Part shown: one piece after another, positions 46,455 to 58,600 of the stretch
Position numbering within the stretch: the first letter of the stretch is position 1
How the letters are laid out: the number at the start of each line of letters is the position of its first letter
Assembly: GCA_017654935.2 (NCBI GenBank)
Contig: CM065695.1
Coordinates: 35,491,271 to 35,555,270, forward strand
Direction of reading: 5' to 3'
From: Phymorhynchus buccinoides
Taxonomy: Eukaryota; Mollusca; Gastropoda; Neogastropoda; Raphitomidae
DNA length: 64,000 nucleotides
The notes under the pieces: model-generated
What the model saw: the letters and a program-made list of their open reading frames with translations, nothing else
What the model was told of the DNA's origin: nothing
The model's database searches: none
Program-made: the position numbers and the translations under genes

Positions 46455-47390
46455 ATGCTATCATTAGTCCGTCACCAAGACGGACTATTGCGATGGGCTG
46501 GTTTGTATTTTTTTTTTTTTTTTTTTTTTTTCTGTCTGTCCCAAGGATATCTCCCGAACCGCTTGACCGAATCGCGTCAAATTTTGTGTGAAGGTGTGCC
46601 TCCTTAATAGGAAGAGATCGGCGCAAATCATTTTGCCGTCGTGACCTTGACCTTGACGTACGACCTTGAAAACCGAAAATCTATTTTTAGCCATATCTCG
46701 GGCACCGATCGACATAGGATGTTGAAACTTGGTATGAAGGTGGTTTGGCTTATGCCCGTTCTGATGATGGCATACCGATCAAGGTCAAGGTCAAAAAGAT
46801 CGCTGGAGCCTGAAAATCGGAGGGTCATTTTTTTCTCCTTCTGTCTGTCCCAAGGATATCTTTCGAACGGGTTGACCGAATCACGTCAATTTTTGTGTGC
46901 TGGTGTGTCACTATGAGAGGAAGGCATCCGCGCAAACCATTTTGCCGTCGTGACCTTGACGTACGACCTTGAAAACCGAAAATCTTTCAGGGGCCATAAC
47001 TCCCACACCGTTAGTGTTAGTCTTCAAATTTGGCATGCAGGTACTTTGGCGTATGCCCGTTCTGATGGTGGCATACTGATCAAGGTCAAGGTCACGGTCC
47101 GGGAGATCGTAGGCCTTGAAAGTGGTAGGGGTCTACAAATTGGGTTTTCAGCCATATTTTCCACATTTGTACTTAACAGAAGCGCTTCATATTGTGTCTG
47201 GCACTGTATACCCTAGAGTAGAAAACATCCGAGCATACATTATCGCCATGCTGACCTTGACCTTGACGTGTGACCTTGAAAACCGAAATTTCCTTCTTTG
47301 CGCTATATATTATTGTCCTAGCTGTATCTCGTGAACTACAAGACATAAGCTCTTCAAATCTTGTGTCAGGATGTGGATGAATGAAAATCT
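46455..47390. repeat. DR0-family cluster, first block
   Basis: Begins GTCCGTCACCAAGACGGACT with an internal dyad and a 25-T run. Two diverged units then repeat (CTGTCTGTCCCAAGGATATC...TGACCGAATC, GTCGTGACCTTG...ACGACCTTGAAAACCGAAAA, CTTATGCCCGTTCTGATG, GATCAAGGTCAAGGTCA). Perfect DR0 motifs lie at 46642-46656, 46779-46793, 47080-47094 and 47252-47266. Non-coding: the frames are not conserved between units. Confidence 0.85.
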
Positions 47391-47399
47391 GTTTAACGT

Positions 47400-47425
47400 C
47401 CTCCAGAGAGAGAGAAAGAGGGGGG

Positions 47426-47461
<36 letters not shown>

Positions 47462-47586
47462 AACACAGACACACACAAAGAAAGACAGAGACATAGACAG
47501 AGAGCAAAGAGGACAACTGCTGTTCCAGTTGGATGAATAAAAATTTGTTTAACGTCCTCCGCCCCGGAGCAGGCACAGAGGCAGAC

Positions 47587-47641
<55 letters not shown>

Positions 47642-47739
47642 CAGATAGACAGACAGAGACAGAGAGAGACACATAGGCATACAGATACATGAGACACATA
47701 GAGAGAGATAGACAAAGACAGAGAGAGAGAAAGACAGAC

Positions 47740-47775
<36 letters not shown>

Positions 47776-47900
47776 CGAGACATAGGCCCTACAGACAAAG
47801 GCAGAGAGAGAGAGAGAGGGGGGGGGGGGGGGGGGGGGGGACAGAGACAGAAAGCGAGAGAGAGAGACACAGACAGACAAACATACACAGAGAGCCCACC
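47400..47900. repeat. (AG)n/(ACAG)n microsatellite with G run
   Basis: Purine-rich plus strand of AGAGAG and GACAGACA runs, with a ~22-G run at 47819-47840. It is interrupted at 47519-47575 by a second copy of AACGTCCTCC-type sequence also seen at 47394. The long minus-strand SLSLS frames are artefacts of this repeat. Confidence 0.9.
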
Positions 47901-47959
47901 CACAGGGAGATAGAAGATCAAAGGCAACCCTTCTATCAAAGGCAACCGTAAGACACTCG

Positions 47960-48835
47960 GCCATTATGCCAGGGAAGGGGGGGAACGCTCACAGCAGACA
48001 TGTCCGTCACCAGCAATGCCACGCACTTGCGACACGCCGTAGCATAATTGTCCGTCAAGGTAGGTGATGGGACTTTGCAGTGGTCTGGTTTGTATTTTTT
48101 TTTGTTTTTTTGTCCGTCACCATAGGTGATCGGACTTTGTGGTCGTCTGGTTTGTATTTGTCCGTCAAAATAGGTGATCGGACTTTGCATGGGCTGGTCC
48201 GTTTTTTTGTTTGTTTGTTTTTCTGTCTGTCCCAAGGATATCTCCCGAACTGCTTGACCGAATCGCGTCAAATTTTGTCTACTGGTGTGTCACCATGAGA
48301 GGAAGGCATCCGCGCAAAATGTTTCGCCGTCGTGACCTTGACCTTGGCTTACGACCTTGAAAACCGAAAATCTTTAAGGGGCCATAACTCCCACACCGTT
48401 GGTGTTAGAGTCTTCAAATTTGGCATGTAGGTACTTTGCTTATGCCCGTTCTGATGGTGGCATACCGATCAAGGTCAACGTCATGGTCCAGGAGATCGGT
48501 AGGCCTTCAATGTGGTAGGGGTCTACAAACTGGGTTTTAAGCTTTATTTTCCACATTTGTGCTTGACAGAAGCGCTTCAGATTGTATACTGTATACCCTA
48601 GAGTAGAAAACATCCCAGCATAAATTATCGCCATGCTGACCTTGACCTTGAAAACCGAAATTTCCTTCTTTGCGCTATGTATTTCTTCTTCAAGCTGTAT
48701 CTTGTGAACTAGAAGACAGAATCCCTTGCAATTTTGTGTCAGGATGTGACACTCGACGGGGTGTCGCAAGTGCGTGGCATTGCTGGTGACGGACATGTCT
48801 GCCGCTCGGCGACGCCCTTGTTTTGTTTGTATTTT
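47960..48835. repeat. DR0-family cluster, second block, with inverted ends
   Basis: 47992-48045 (GCAGACATGTCCGTCACCAG...CACTTGCGACA) is the reverse complement of 48759-48808. Three head-to-tail copies of GTCCGTC..AGGTGATCGGACTTTG lie at 48051-48200. A unit like those of the first block follows, with DR0-type motifs at 48333-48347 and 48637-48651. The right edge (GCGACGCCCTTGTTTTG) is the reverse complement of the start of the nested copy at 51119. Confidence 0.8.
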
Positions 48836-50310
48836 CAATAATTAGTTCCTAATGTGTGGGTTTGTAGATGAGCTTAGAGTATGTGTGTTTGTGCATGTGA
48901 AAAGCCTAGATAGATAAGAGAGCATGTAGGGCCATTAGGCACCCCCGGCTAGTCCGAGATCACCTGGCCCCACACCAGGAAGAAGAAAACAAAAAAGAGA
49001 GAGAAGGAGAAGCGGGGGGAGGGGAGGAGAAGGGGTGGAGAGGGGGGAGGGAAGGAAAGAGGGGGGTGGGGTGGGGTCAGTGTGCGTTTATGCAGACAGC
49101 TTCAGCACCCTCGAGATGAAGGAGCCGAATGTGGGGGACTGGATGATTTTTGGGGTCAGGGAGTTCGTCTCGGATGGTTTTGGGGAAGAAGGAATTGTTT
49201 CTGTAATCAGTTCTTGAAGGGATTCTTTGGAATTGTAGGTTGTGGTTGTGTCTTTTGCTGCTGGGGGGTAGAGGTTGGAAGGAGCTGCACCTGACGCAGG
49301 CTAGTCCATTCGTAATTTTGTAGAACATACCAAGCAGCTGGTTGCACGTCGGCGTTCGTATTATATTTTTTGTTTTCAGGTTGTTGAACGTTGTTAAGAT
49401 TCATTGATGTGTGTTTTTTTATACGTGGTCAAATTTTTCGTGGTGACAGTCCTGAGATGACCATAGCTGTTGACGGGACTATAATAGTAATATCTGTTTT
49501 CACTTTTCAGTGAATGCTAAAATCTAATTTCAAGAGGGAATAGTAAACTGCAAAATTTTGAAGAAGAGAAAAAGCCTCGTTACTTCATCATTATGTATTT
49601 TGTTTTTACTCATTAAATTTTGTAAAGATCATGTAATGCCGATTTATTATAAGCAAGATTAGGATACAGAACATGTTGCAATTTTGTGAGTAAAAAAAGT
49701 ATGATCCTCAATATTCTGTGTGACAGATTGAGAAAGCTGTACCGAAATAATTGTTTTACGCCTTGTAACATATGGTATATAGATATACATGGTTATTACT
49801 TTTAATGTTCAATCAGACTAAGGTATTCTTTGAGCTTTATGTAGATCTGAATAAATACTAGCACTTCGCCCACACTTGAGGGGGGGAGGGGCAGAAAGTA
49901 TGTGTGAGTGTGAATCTTGGCGTCAGTGTAAGAAAATTTCACCATGTGATAATCATAAATCGTCCCTCAAAGCAAGTCAAATTTGTTATAACTTATTTTA
50001 AAATTATCAGCGTAAAGCTTACGCATGTTTATTATATATTTGTCTGTGTGGGACATGTACACATAAAAAAAAAAAATGTTCACAGATTTTTGTTTGTACA
50101 TTTTTTTTTCTTTTGATGCCTGAATTATTACAACAGTTTATATAACTTCTTGGTCTGTTTTGTGTGTTTTTTCCCTTGATTTTTAAACATGTTAAATGTT
50201 ATCTTAAACAGCATTCAAATTCCTGGTACCACAACAGGTTTTCAAAAGCACATATACTGATATAGGCATGCACACACACTGACTCACTTTGGCATCCCTT
50301 TTGGGAATAG
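48836..50310. other. Gene-free flank between convergent genes
   Basis: A purine-rich, G-rich stretch at 48980-49080 and otherwise AT-rich DNA. A fragment with TTGTTTTCAGGTTGTTGAACG...GTTGACGGGACTATAATAG at about 49368-49490 is also found at about 20273-20392, so it is another dispersed repeat. No gene recognised. Confidence 0.4.
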
Positions 50311-50317
50311 TTGCGTC

Positions 50318-50665
50318 AACATTTCTTCTTCTTCTGCGTTCCCAGGCCATCTTATAATGAATAAGGTACCATGTATGTGTCCGTGTCCAGTTTTCACTGG
50401 TCTCCCTGCTGCGTACAGCCGGCACATGCCAATTTCGGAGGAGCTCAAAGGAGAAAAATTATTTGGAAGATTTTTTTGAAAAAAAGGTAGGAGAATGGGC
50501 CAATAAGTCAGAAAGATAGTAGATTATAAAAAGCAAAGGGAAAAGCCAGAGTCAAAGAGTGGCGGATTAGAGGAAGTTTTACAAGCACAGAACTTCCAGA
50601 AGGTGGGGGAACTATTTGTACAAAAGACCTCCCGGTATCCCCACGGGGAGAGACTTGTGGAGGGA
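50318..50665 (+). repeat. Dispersed repeat, family H
   Basis: CTTCTTCTTCTGCGTTCCCAG head with GGCCATCTTATAATG, then GTACAGCCGGCACATGCC, the shared AGAATGGGCCAATAAGTCAG and AACTTCCAGAAGGTGGGGGA core, and the GTATCCCCACGGGGAGA end. Nearest relative: 54913-55245. Confidence 0.7.
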
Positions 50666-51093
50666 GCGGGGTCGTCCAGTTCCAGTTCCCCATATCATCC
50701 ACCCACTGCCCCAGTTTCAACACTTCAAAATGATTTGTTGTATTTATCTGACAAATCTCTCTCTGTTTCTCACATTCTTTTTTTTAACTCTTCATGTGAT
50801 TGTTCAAATTTGCATTATAATTTTTTTTTATATTACATATCACAAATTGCACTTTGATAATGAAAAGTCTGCTTTCACAAATAGTTGAAGTTCAAATACT
50901 TTACTTAAAACAAGAATGAGATGACTATTCAGCGTCTAATGTCAGCATACTTTCTCTGTCTCCCTCTCTCTGTATGATGTATCTCTCTCATTTTCATTTA
51001 TTTAACATGGTGTTTGCACACCTAACAAAACATACACTTACCAAAATTATTAACAAGTCTTTAAATCAAAAGTAGTTAAGTAGCCTTTAAGTT

Positions 51094-52135
51094 TTAAAGA
51101 GCCACCCGATCACATGTCAAAACAAGGGCATCGCCGAGCGGCAGCAACGCATTGTGACAATGCAAACCCGGCCAGAGTTATGTCCTCATCCCCCCCCCAC
51201 CCCCCAATAAACACACCACTTTCCACCCTTACAGAATGCATTAAAATACATAATAATAATAATAATAATGAGCATTTATATGCGCTTAATCTTAAACAAG
51301 CCCTAAGCGCTTACAATAATAAACAAATAAATGAATACCTCCCCCCCCCCACAAAACAAAGACAAACAACAACAGCAACAACAACAAGCAGTAGAAAATA
51401 TGAGAATGTCAAACATTTCCTCGCATACACACACACATGCGCGCGCACACACAAACAAAACACACACACACACACCACACCACACCACACCACACACCAC
51501 AACACAACACATGCCCGCACAAACCACACACTGCACACAAACACACGCGCAGAGAAGGGACATAGCCCAAAATTTGAAGCGATTCTGTTCAGTAGTTCAC
51601 GAGATACAGCTGAACTTTTATGCAAACTTCCTTGCACCATGGTACACCACCACACAAAATTTGAAGCGATTCTGTTCACTAGTTCACAAAATAAAGCTGG
51701 TGGGAAATTACATAGCCCAAAGAAGGAAATTTTGGTTTTCAAGGTCAAGGTCAGCACGGTGTTGATTAACGAAAGGAAGCTTCCTTTTCAAGCTGTCTAC
51801 CCCTCTGCCAATTTTAATCAAAATCCAAACAGTAGTTTTTAAGATAATCGATACACAGACAGACAGACACACAAACCGATCGCAATACCTCGGCCTCTGG
51901 CCGGGTAATCACGGGATTCACGTGCTTTCCTTCTTTTTTTGTGTTTTGTTTTCCTTCTTATAACTGGAAAGAAATCTTGTTTTGACCAAGTCTGACTCCC
52001 ATATAAATTACCCCAAATTGAAAGCGATCAGTTTAAAGAGCAGCCTCAATTTGAATATGGGGAAATTAGAATGTGGGTCACAGCAACCCAGAAAAAAACA
52101 AGGGACGTAACCGTGGCACGTCACGGGGTCTTTAA
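51094..52135. mobile_element. TTAA-bounded MITE, family G, split by a DR0-family element
   Basis: Outer halves 51094-51118 and 51907-52135 line up with the intact 38393-38628 copy (...CATGTCAAAA | TCACGGG...). TTAA lies at both outer edges. Everything between the halves belongs to a different repeat. A LINE 3' tail is also present inside (51251-51320). Confidence 0.75.
51119..51906. mobile_element. DR0-family element nested in a family G MITE
   Basis: Starts CAAGGGCATCGCCGAGCGGC and ends CCTCGGCCTCTGGCCGGGTA, where GGCC-TCT-GGCC can form a small hairpin at the very end. It contains a minus-strand LINE 3' tail (51251-51320), a long CA-rich tract, and then the family blocks with TCAAGGTCAAGGTCA at 51739-51753. 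The junction lies between A and T of the host MITE. An A/T insertion site and a terminal hairpin recall Helitron-like elements, but the CTRR end is missing, so the class is open. Confidence 0.65.
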
Positions 52136-52672
52136 AAAAAGTTTAAAGCTAGGTTTCACCCATTTCAACTTCAAGTGACAAGACTTAATTTGTCACTGAT
52201 AATGATGGACTAATCCACAAGCAATGACTGTTGGTCAATAAAACCTATGCAAGTCTAAGGACAGCGCTCAGTTATACTCATAGTGAAGTGTTCATGTAAA
52301 CCATTTTGCAATGGTGGTTCACCTTTTAGAAACAAAATCTGGCACAGCTTCTAAGTATAATTTCATTTTGACATGCACTAGTAATAATGCATAGATCTTT
52401 CAAAAAATTTCTCCCAATAACTATTTCCCCTGTCTGTTCCCCAACCCCAACCCCTTTCAAAAAAAAAAGAAAGCAAAAGCAAACCATTTGATTTCATTTA
52501 TGCAAGAAAATGAATCACATATTTAACTGTACAACAGAATTAAACATAAAAATTAAAATGCTATTTTTTTTTCAATTTACGTGGCCAAGTCAGGACAAAC
52601 ATGGCATCCACTTCAGCTTCTCTTCACATATTTCATTCACAACTGCAGTGTCTCCTTTGAGACCCTTAGCAT

Positions 52673-55600
52673 CTAGCCTTCCTTCTTTAGTCCAGTTAAC
52701 ACCGAAGTACCTGGATTCTGTTCTGCACTGTCTGCTGCCATGACTAGTACTCTCTCCACCGCTTGCTCATCCACCACCACCTTTTCTATCACCTCGCCCT
52801 TCTGCCGACCTTCCTTCGCCTCTTCCCCGACGCTCCCTTCACCCTCTGCCACGACCAGCATGGTTTCTTCCCCTTGGGGGACAACGCTCTCCACCACTTT
52901 TCCCAGGATGGTGCCTTGGGGCAGAGTCTGCACCACCTGGTTTCCGTCCATGACGATGACCTCGGGCAGGACCCCTTCCTGGGTCATCACCAAGGTCGTC
53001 GAAGCGCTCAACGTCTCTGTCGTTCTGACCTCACTCCCACTACTGCTAGGGATTGCTTTGTCCGATACCTGCAACACTTGGAATGTTGAGGAGCCGTGAA
53101 AAGCTCCATCGGCTACTTTGGGAACAGCCTCAATCTCCGTTTCTTGGGCGTACAAAACCTGCTCCAGGCCGGAGCTCTGGGAGCCCTCGGAGAGCCCCAT
53201 CACCCCCTCCCCCTCAGCCTCCACCTCCTGGCTGCTGGGTTCCGACGACATGCTGGCGGCTTCCACCGCAGGCTCCATGTCTTCCGTCAAGGTACGGAAG
53301 TCGACAACCACAGGCGGGGTGGTGGGGACGGCAGAAGAGGAGGAGGAGGAGGGTGGCTGCACTGCGGCCAGGACCTGCTGGGGGGCCTGAAAGGTGATGG
53401 AGTAGGAGGACAGGACGCCCCTGGCGGGCTGCAGGGTGGGCATGACCGTGCTCTGCACCCCGTTGGCCAGGTGGGCCGTGTAGCTCAGGCCGTCGATGTG
53501 GCTGCCGATGTTGAGGGCAGAGTAGATGAGCTGGTTGGCATCCACCCCGGAGTGGGTCAGCTGGGGGATGGCGTTCAGCCGGTCCATGTCCTCCTTGTTG
53601 GCGTGCAGCTCCCCGCTCTCCATCCTCTTCACCTGCAGCTGGAACTGCGCCGGCTCCTCCTCCTCGGGGAGCAGGGCTATGCTGTTCCCCTCCAACCTCA
53701 CCGTCACCGCTTCGGCACACCCTCCGCTCGCGTCCAGCTTTTCCGTGGGGACCAGACCGTTGCGGTGGTCCTCCAGGTGGTTGTCGTAGATCTGCTTGTT
53801 GATGGAGCGGAACTTGCAGAGCTGGCAGGTGTAGACCACGCCCTGGGCGTTGGGGTGCTTGTTGTGCATGTGGGTCTTGAGTGAGATGGTCTGGATGCAG
53901 GTGTAGGAGCACAGCTGGCACTTGTACTGCCGCTGGCCAGTGTGCCGCATCTTGTGACGCCGCAGCGAGTTGTGGTCGCCCGTGGCGTAAGGACACACGT
54001 CACATCTGAAACAGGCATCCCTCCACTTAGCTGTGCTCTGTTCAGTTGTTGAAGCATGCATGAATCGTTTTAAAACTGCAGACAACAGAATTGTTTTTTT
54101 ACCAAACTGAAAACTGGCCGTAGGCACAATTACACAGGGTAAAAAAAAAGAAAAGGGGTACAATATTGACTTCAAAGCTACGAGTACGACAATGTTTGTT
54201 TTCTGTAAACAGTCCCCACCTCAACATACTAGGGGCTATATACCAGAAGGTACCATCATTCCTCTTGGATGATAGTCCGACAGTACTATCACAAAAGGAC
54301 CAAAGAAGGGTGATACAGACAAACCCCTATTTTACGACCCTCTGTTAAGCGACCACCTCTCATTTGAGACCGGATTTGTTGGCACAGATGCATTTTACTA
54401 TGTAAACGACCTCTCTTAAACGCGACTTACGACCGCCATTTTGTTGGTTTTTACGACCGTTGTTGTCGTCTGCATAGACTTCGAGCAAAGGGAAACAACC
54501 ACGGTCAAGGGCCTGAAAGCGGAGTCGCTTCCCTTGTTGTAGAAAAGATGGCGGAAAGCGTAGGAAAAGCACGAAAACCACTGACTTTGAAAAAGAAAAC
54601 CACTGACTTTGGACGAGAGTGGAGGTGATTAACAGAAGTCGGCGAAGTGAAACTGTAATACATCGATTGCACAATCCTATGGAGTTGGAAAGACCCAAAT
54701 CCAGTTTTAATATGTCATTGTATGTGTGCATGAAGAAGAGAGTATGAACTGTGCTGAACTTTTTCTTTCTACGGCTGCCAGTGAAAACCTCCGTCATACG
54801 ACCCCTCCAATTTACGACCGATTTTTCCGGACATTTTGGAAGTCTTAAAATAGAGGTTTGTCTGTAGTACCTTTTGCGAAATAACCCTCACCCACTGCAA
54901 AACAAAACTGACTTCTTCTTCTTCTGTGTTCCCAGGCCATATGGCCATAATGGATAAGGTACATGTGTCCGGTTTTCAGTGGTTTCCCCGCTGCGTACAG
55001 CCGACACATTCCGATTTTGGAGGAGATCAAAGGAGAAAATTTATTTGGAAGACTTTTTGAGAAAAGGCAGGAGAATGGGCCAATAAGTCAGAAAGATAGT
55101 AGATGACAAAGCAAAGGTAAAAAGGCAGAGTCAAAGAGAGTGGCAAATTAGAGGAAGTTACAAGCACAGAACATTAAGGTGGGGGGAATTATTTTCACAA
55201 AAGACCCCTCGGTATCCCCACTCGGAGAGACTCGTGGAGGGGGCGGGGACAGACCTCAATTGAAAGGCTTCTTTCTCCGCATTGTTAGTGTATATATAAC
55301 ATTTCTGGTTCATTATTTGTTCAATTTGTAGTATATTCTTCTTTGTTTCTTTTGTACCGATTGATACATCAGGGGGGAAAAAAGTGTCGATGGATGTGTG
55401 TGTTTGTGTGTGAATACGGGAACTGTTGAGCAGAAGGATGAAACAACAATGTATTCATGGGTGCTCCTGGGAAACTTCAAAAATCCTGCAAGGCAGGGGT
55501 CCAGGGGCCGCCCAGTTAACCACTTGACTTAACCCTTTCGTTGCCAGCTATTTTTCAACCAAAAAATGCCATTAAGCTTAGCTGGGTAGAGAAAATAAAA

Positions 55601-58600
55601 TATCTGCAATATTGCGAATTCGTCTGTGACATAACAGGCCTATCCTTACATCCCAAAACCAAGAAAACAGGGTCTTTGGTTAACACTTAACAGGTCCTGA
55701 TTAGATGCCCTTTAGCGACATGGGTGCCAAACCACTGTGGTGCCAAAATGCGACATTGGCGACGAAAGGGTTAAACAATCCTAAAAATATAAAGTTCCTG
55801 GTAAAGGCATGTAAATATTTATCTGTATTCATTTCTTTTATATTCTACACATGAGAGAAACTGACAAAACGTTTATAAATAGGAAATTTGCTGCTTCTCA
55901 AATTCTCATAATCCGGCGATGCCGGCTCCAGGCAATAAAACAAAAATCCTGCATTTCAGGACATCCTGAAAGCAGGAGCACCCATGTAGTATTCAAACAA
56001 AACAACCAAGCAAACTGACTTGAAAAATTATTAGAATGGCGCATATAGTAGGCCTAGGGACCACGACACACCCGGATGTAGGGGAGGTAACTACCGCCCC
56101 ATATCCAGGTGTAGGGGTCCAGGTGTAGGGGTCAAGGCCCTTGGCTACTTTCTTTTTCCTATATACTATGGTATAGTTCCACTTCCAGGCTAATGCACAT
56201 GTTTTAAGTGTTGGTCAGTATGGTTAGAATAGATTCCTGCATTTCAGGACATCCTGAAAGCAGGAGCACCCATGTAGTATTCAAACAAAGCAAACTGACT
56301 TGAAAGGCTTCTCCCCGGTGTGGGTCCTCTCGTGCAGCACCAGCATGGCCTTCCAGGCGGTGGTGTGGTTGCAGAACTGGCACTTGAACGGCTTGTTCTG
56401 CCCGTGCACCGCCTCGATGTGCTTCTTCAGGCACTTGCTGTTGGCGAACGACCGCTTGCACACCTCGCAGGTCTTGTGGGAGAACCACCGCTCCCGGTTT
56501 CCCCCTCCACCGCCGCTGCTGCCTACCACACCTACCAAAACCGGAAAGGATGTGTGGATTCAAAATCAGTTTTACAAACTCTGAAGCAAAATAATGGTAA
56601 CATTCGTAACGATGTTGTCTTTGAAATTAAGCATTTAATTCATTGTATTATAACAAAAGGTATTGATATTGATTTTTGCTGGGTGCCATCTCATTGTGGG
56701 CTCTTTTGGAATGAGGTTGCTGATAGAGCTGCTAAAAGAAGGGCCTTCAATACCACTAGCACATTTTTAGATGAGAAATTGGTATTGTCAGCACATGAAA
56801 CTTACTTTGTTGGAAAAATCCATTTGTATCAATCCATCTGACTTTAGACCTCATTTTTTGATGCATAGCAGATCCATAGTTAGCTTAGTGTACAAGATAC
56901 GTCTAAATTCATGGAAAACTAAATACATAGAAACTAATTGTCTTTGCACTCAGAGATTATCAATTCATCGTTTACTATTAGAATGCCCAATGTTGCTCTT
57001 TAAATACTGAATGTTCAATATGGACTTTTTTCATAAGTATAATAATACCAAGGATATCTTAACTGACGCAGAAATTGACATTGCTTTAACTGCAAAATTA
57101 ATGCTGTCCACGCCTATTGGAAGCTTACTGTAGATGTTTTGCTTTCTGTGTTATTATAATTGTTTTTTAAGCTTGCATGTTTTTTAATTTTTTAATTGGT
57201 TAAATGTTTGCATGTTGTCTAAAATCACTATTCGTGTCAAAAGACATTAAATTAAAGATTCATTCATTCAAGGTGGCAGAGTGGCTAAGACGTTCTTCGC
57301 CTGCCGATTTCAATGCCGTGACTGCAACGCGATTGACCCGGATCCTGGCCTCTTGCCCTTTCTTTCTAGTTCGACAGGAAAATCGAACTGAACGTCGAGT
57401 CGTTAAGATGGGGGACTTCAAACTAGTCTGACCCGTGCGATTTACGCACGTAAAAATCTCACGGCAGTTAAAAGTCGGTGAGAGCAGGGAGAAATCCAGT
57501 TGACTGGTATGACCAAAATGATAGCTTGTTGTTGTTGTTGTCGTACCCTGGCTAAACGACTCCAGGGATCTTCCGAACAGCCGAAGCACTTGAACATGGT
57601 ACAAATGCATCAGCTAGGGATGAGAACATAAGTCATAACGTGTGTGATCATTTTTTTTTTATTATCCCACCACATGGGCAGCCACATTCCGATTTCGGGG
57701 GATTTTGGAGACTGATGATGTAACGCGCTAGGAGCTTGCCATGGCTAAATACAACCCCCACATAACTATGCAGAGCATAACATTTTGATGTAGCCTTGGT
57801 GTTCTAGCCTATGTGAATTAGTCTGGCATAGCCTTAAGCCAAGGTGAAATTGATAGCTTGTTTTCTTAAGTCTGCCCCCATCCCCCCTCCTCAGCCTGTT
57901 GCCCCCCCCCCCCCCCCCCCCCCCCCTCACCACCACCACAAAAAGGTAGGTGCTGCACTAGCGACGGCACGCTTTGTGTGTGAGAGCAGCCCAAATTTCA
58001 CGGAGATAAGTCTCTATGACTAGAATATATATATATACCATAATACAGTGGAACCTCCCTTATAAGACTCCCTCCCACATAAGACCTACTTCTCTGAGAC
58101 ACTGCCCTTCTTTGTAAGTATTAAAATTACCTCCCTTATATGACCCCTCCCTATATTATAACACCTCATTTTGGATGATTTTTGAAGGTCTTATAAGGGA
58201 GGTTCTACTGTACAAAAACAAAGAAACCCCACCTCGTTGGTGCTGGGTGTGGATGATCTGGTGGTTCTTCATCTGGCTGAGCTGTTTGAAGCCTTTGCCG
58301 CAGACATCACAGGTGTAGGGGCGCGTCTCGCTGTGGATCTCCCGGTGCACGCCCAGCTTGTGCAGCGTGTCCGTCTTGTACTCGCACACGTCGCACTGAC
58401 CACATAATATTATTAAGGATGTCATGCTATGGGTTCACTATATATAGTAGAAGAAATTGTCATTACAGTAGAACCTCCCTTATAAGACCTCCCATTATAA
58501 GACCTCCCATTATAAGACCTCCCATTATAAGACTCCCTCCCACATAAGACCTACTTCTCTGAGACATTGCCCTTCTTTGTAAGTATTAAAATGACCTCCC

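Noticed and set aside
47173..47964. Long minus-strand SLSLS-rich frames
   Set aside because: Artefact of the (AG)n microsatellite; no stop codons can arise in that repeat, and no domain is visible.
52740..53996. Open frames antisense to or overlapping the last zinc-finger exon
   Set aside because: GC-rich coding sequence opens shadow frames; the minus-strand 52673-54005 frame carries the conserved C2H2 motifs and fits the splice phases.
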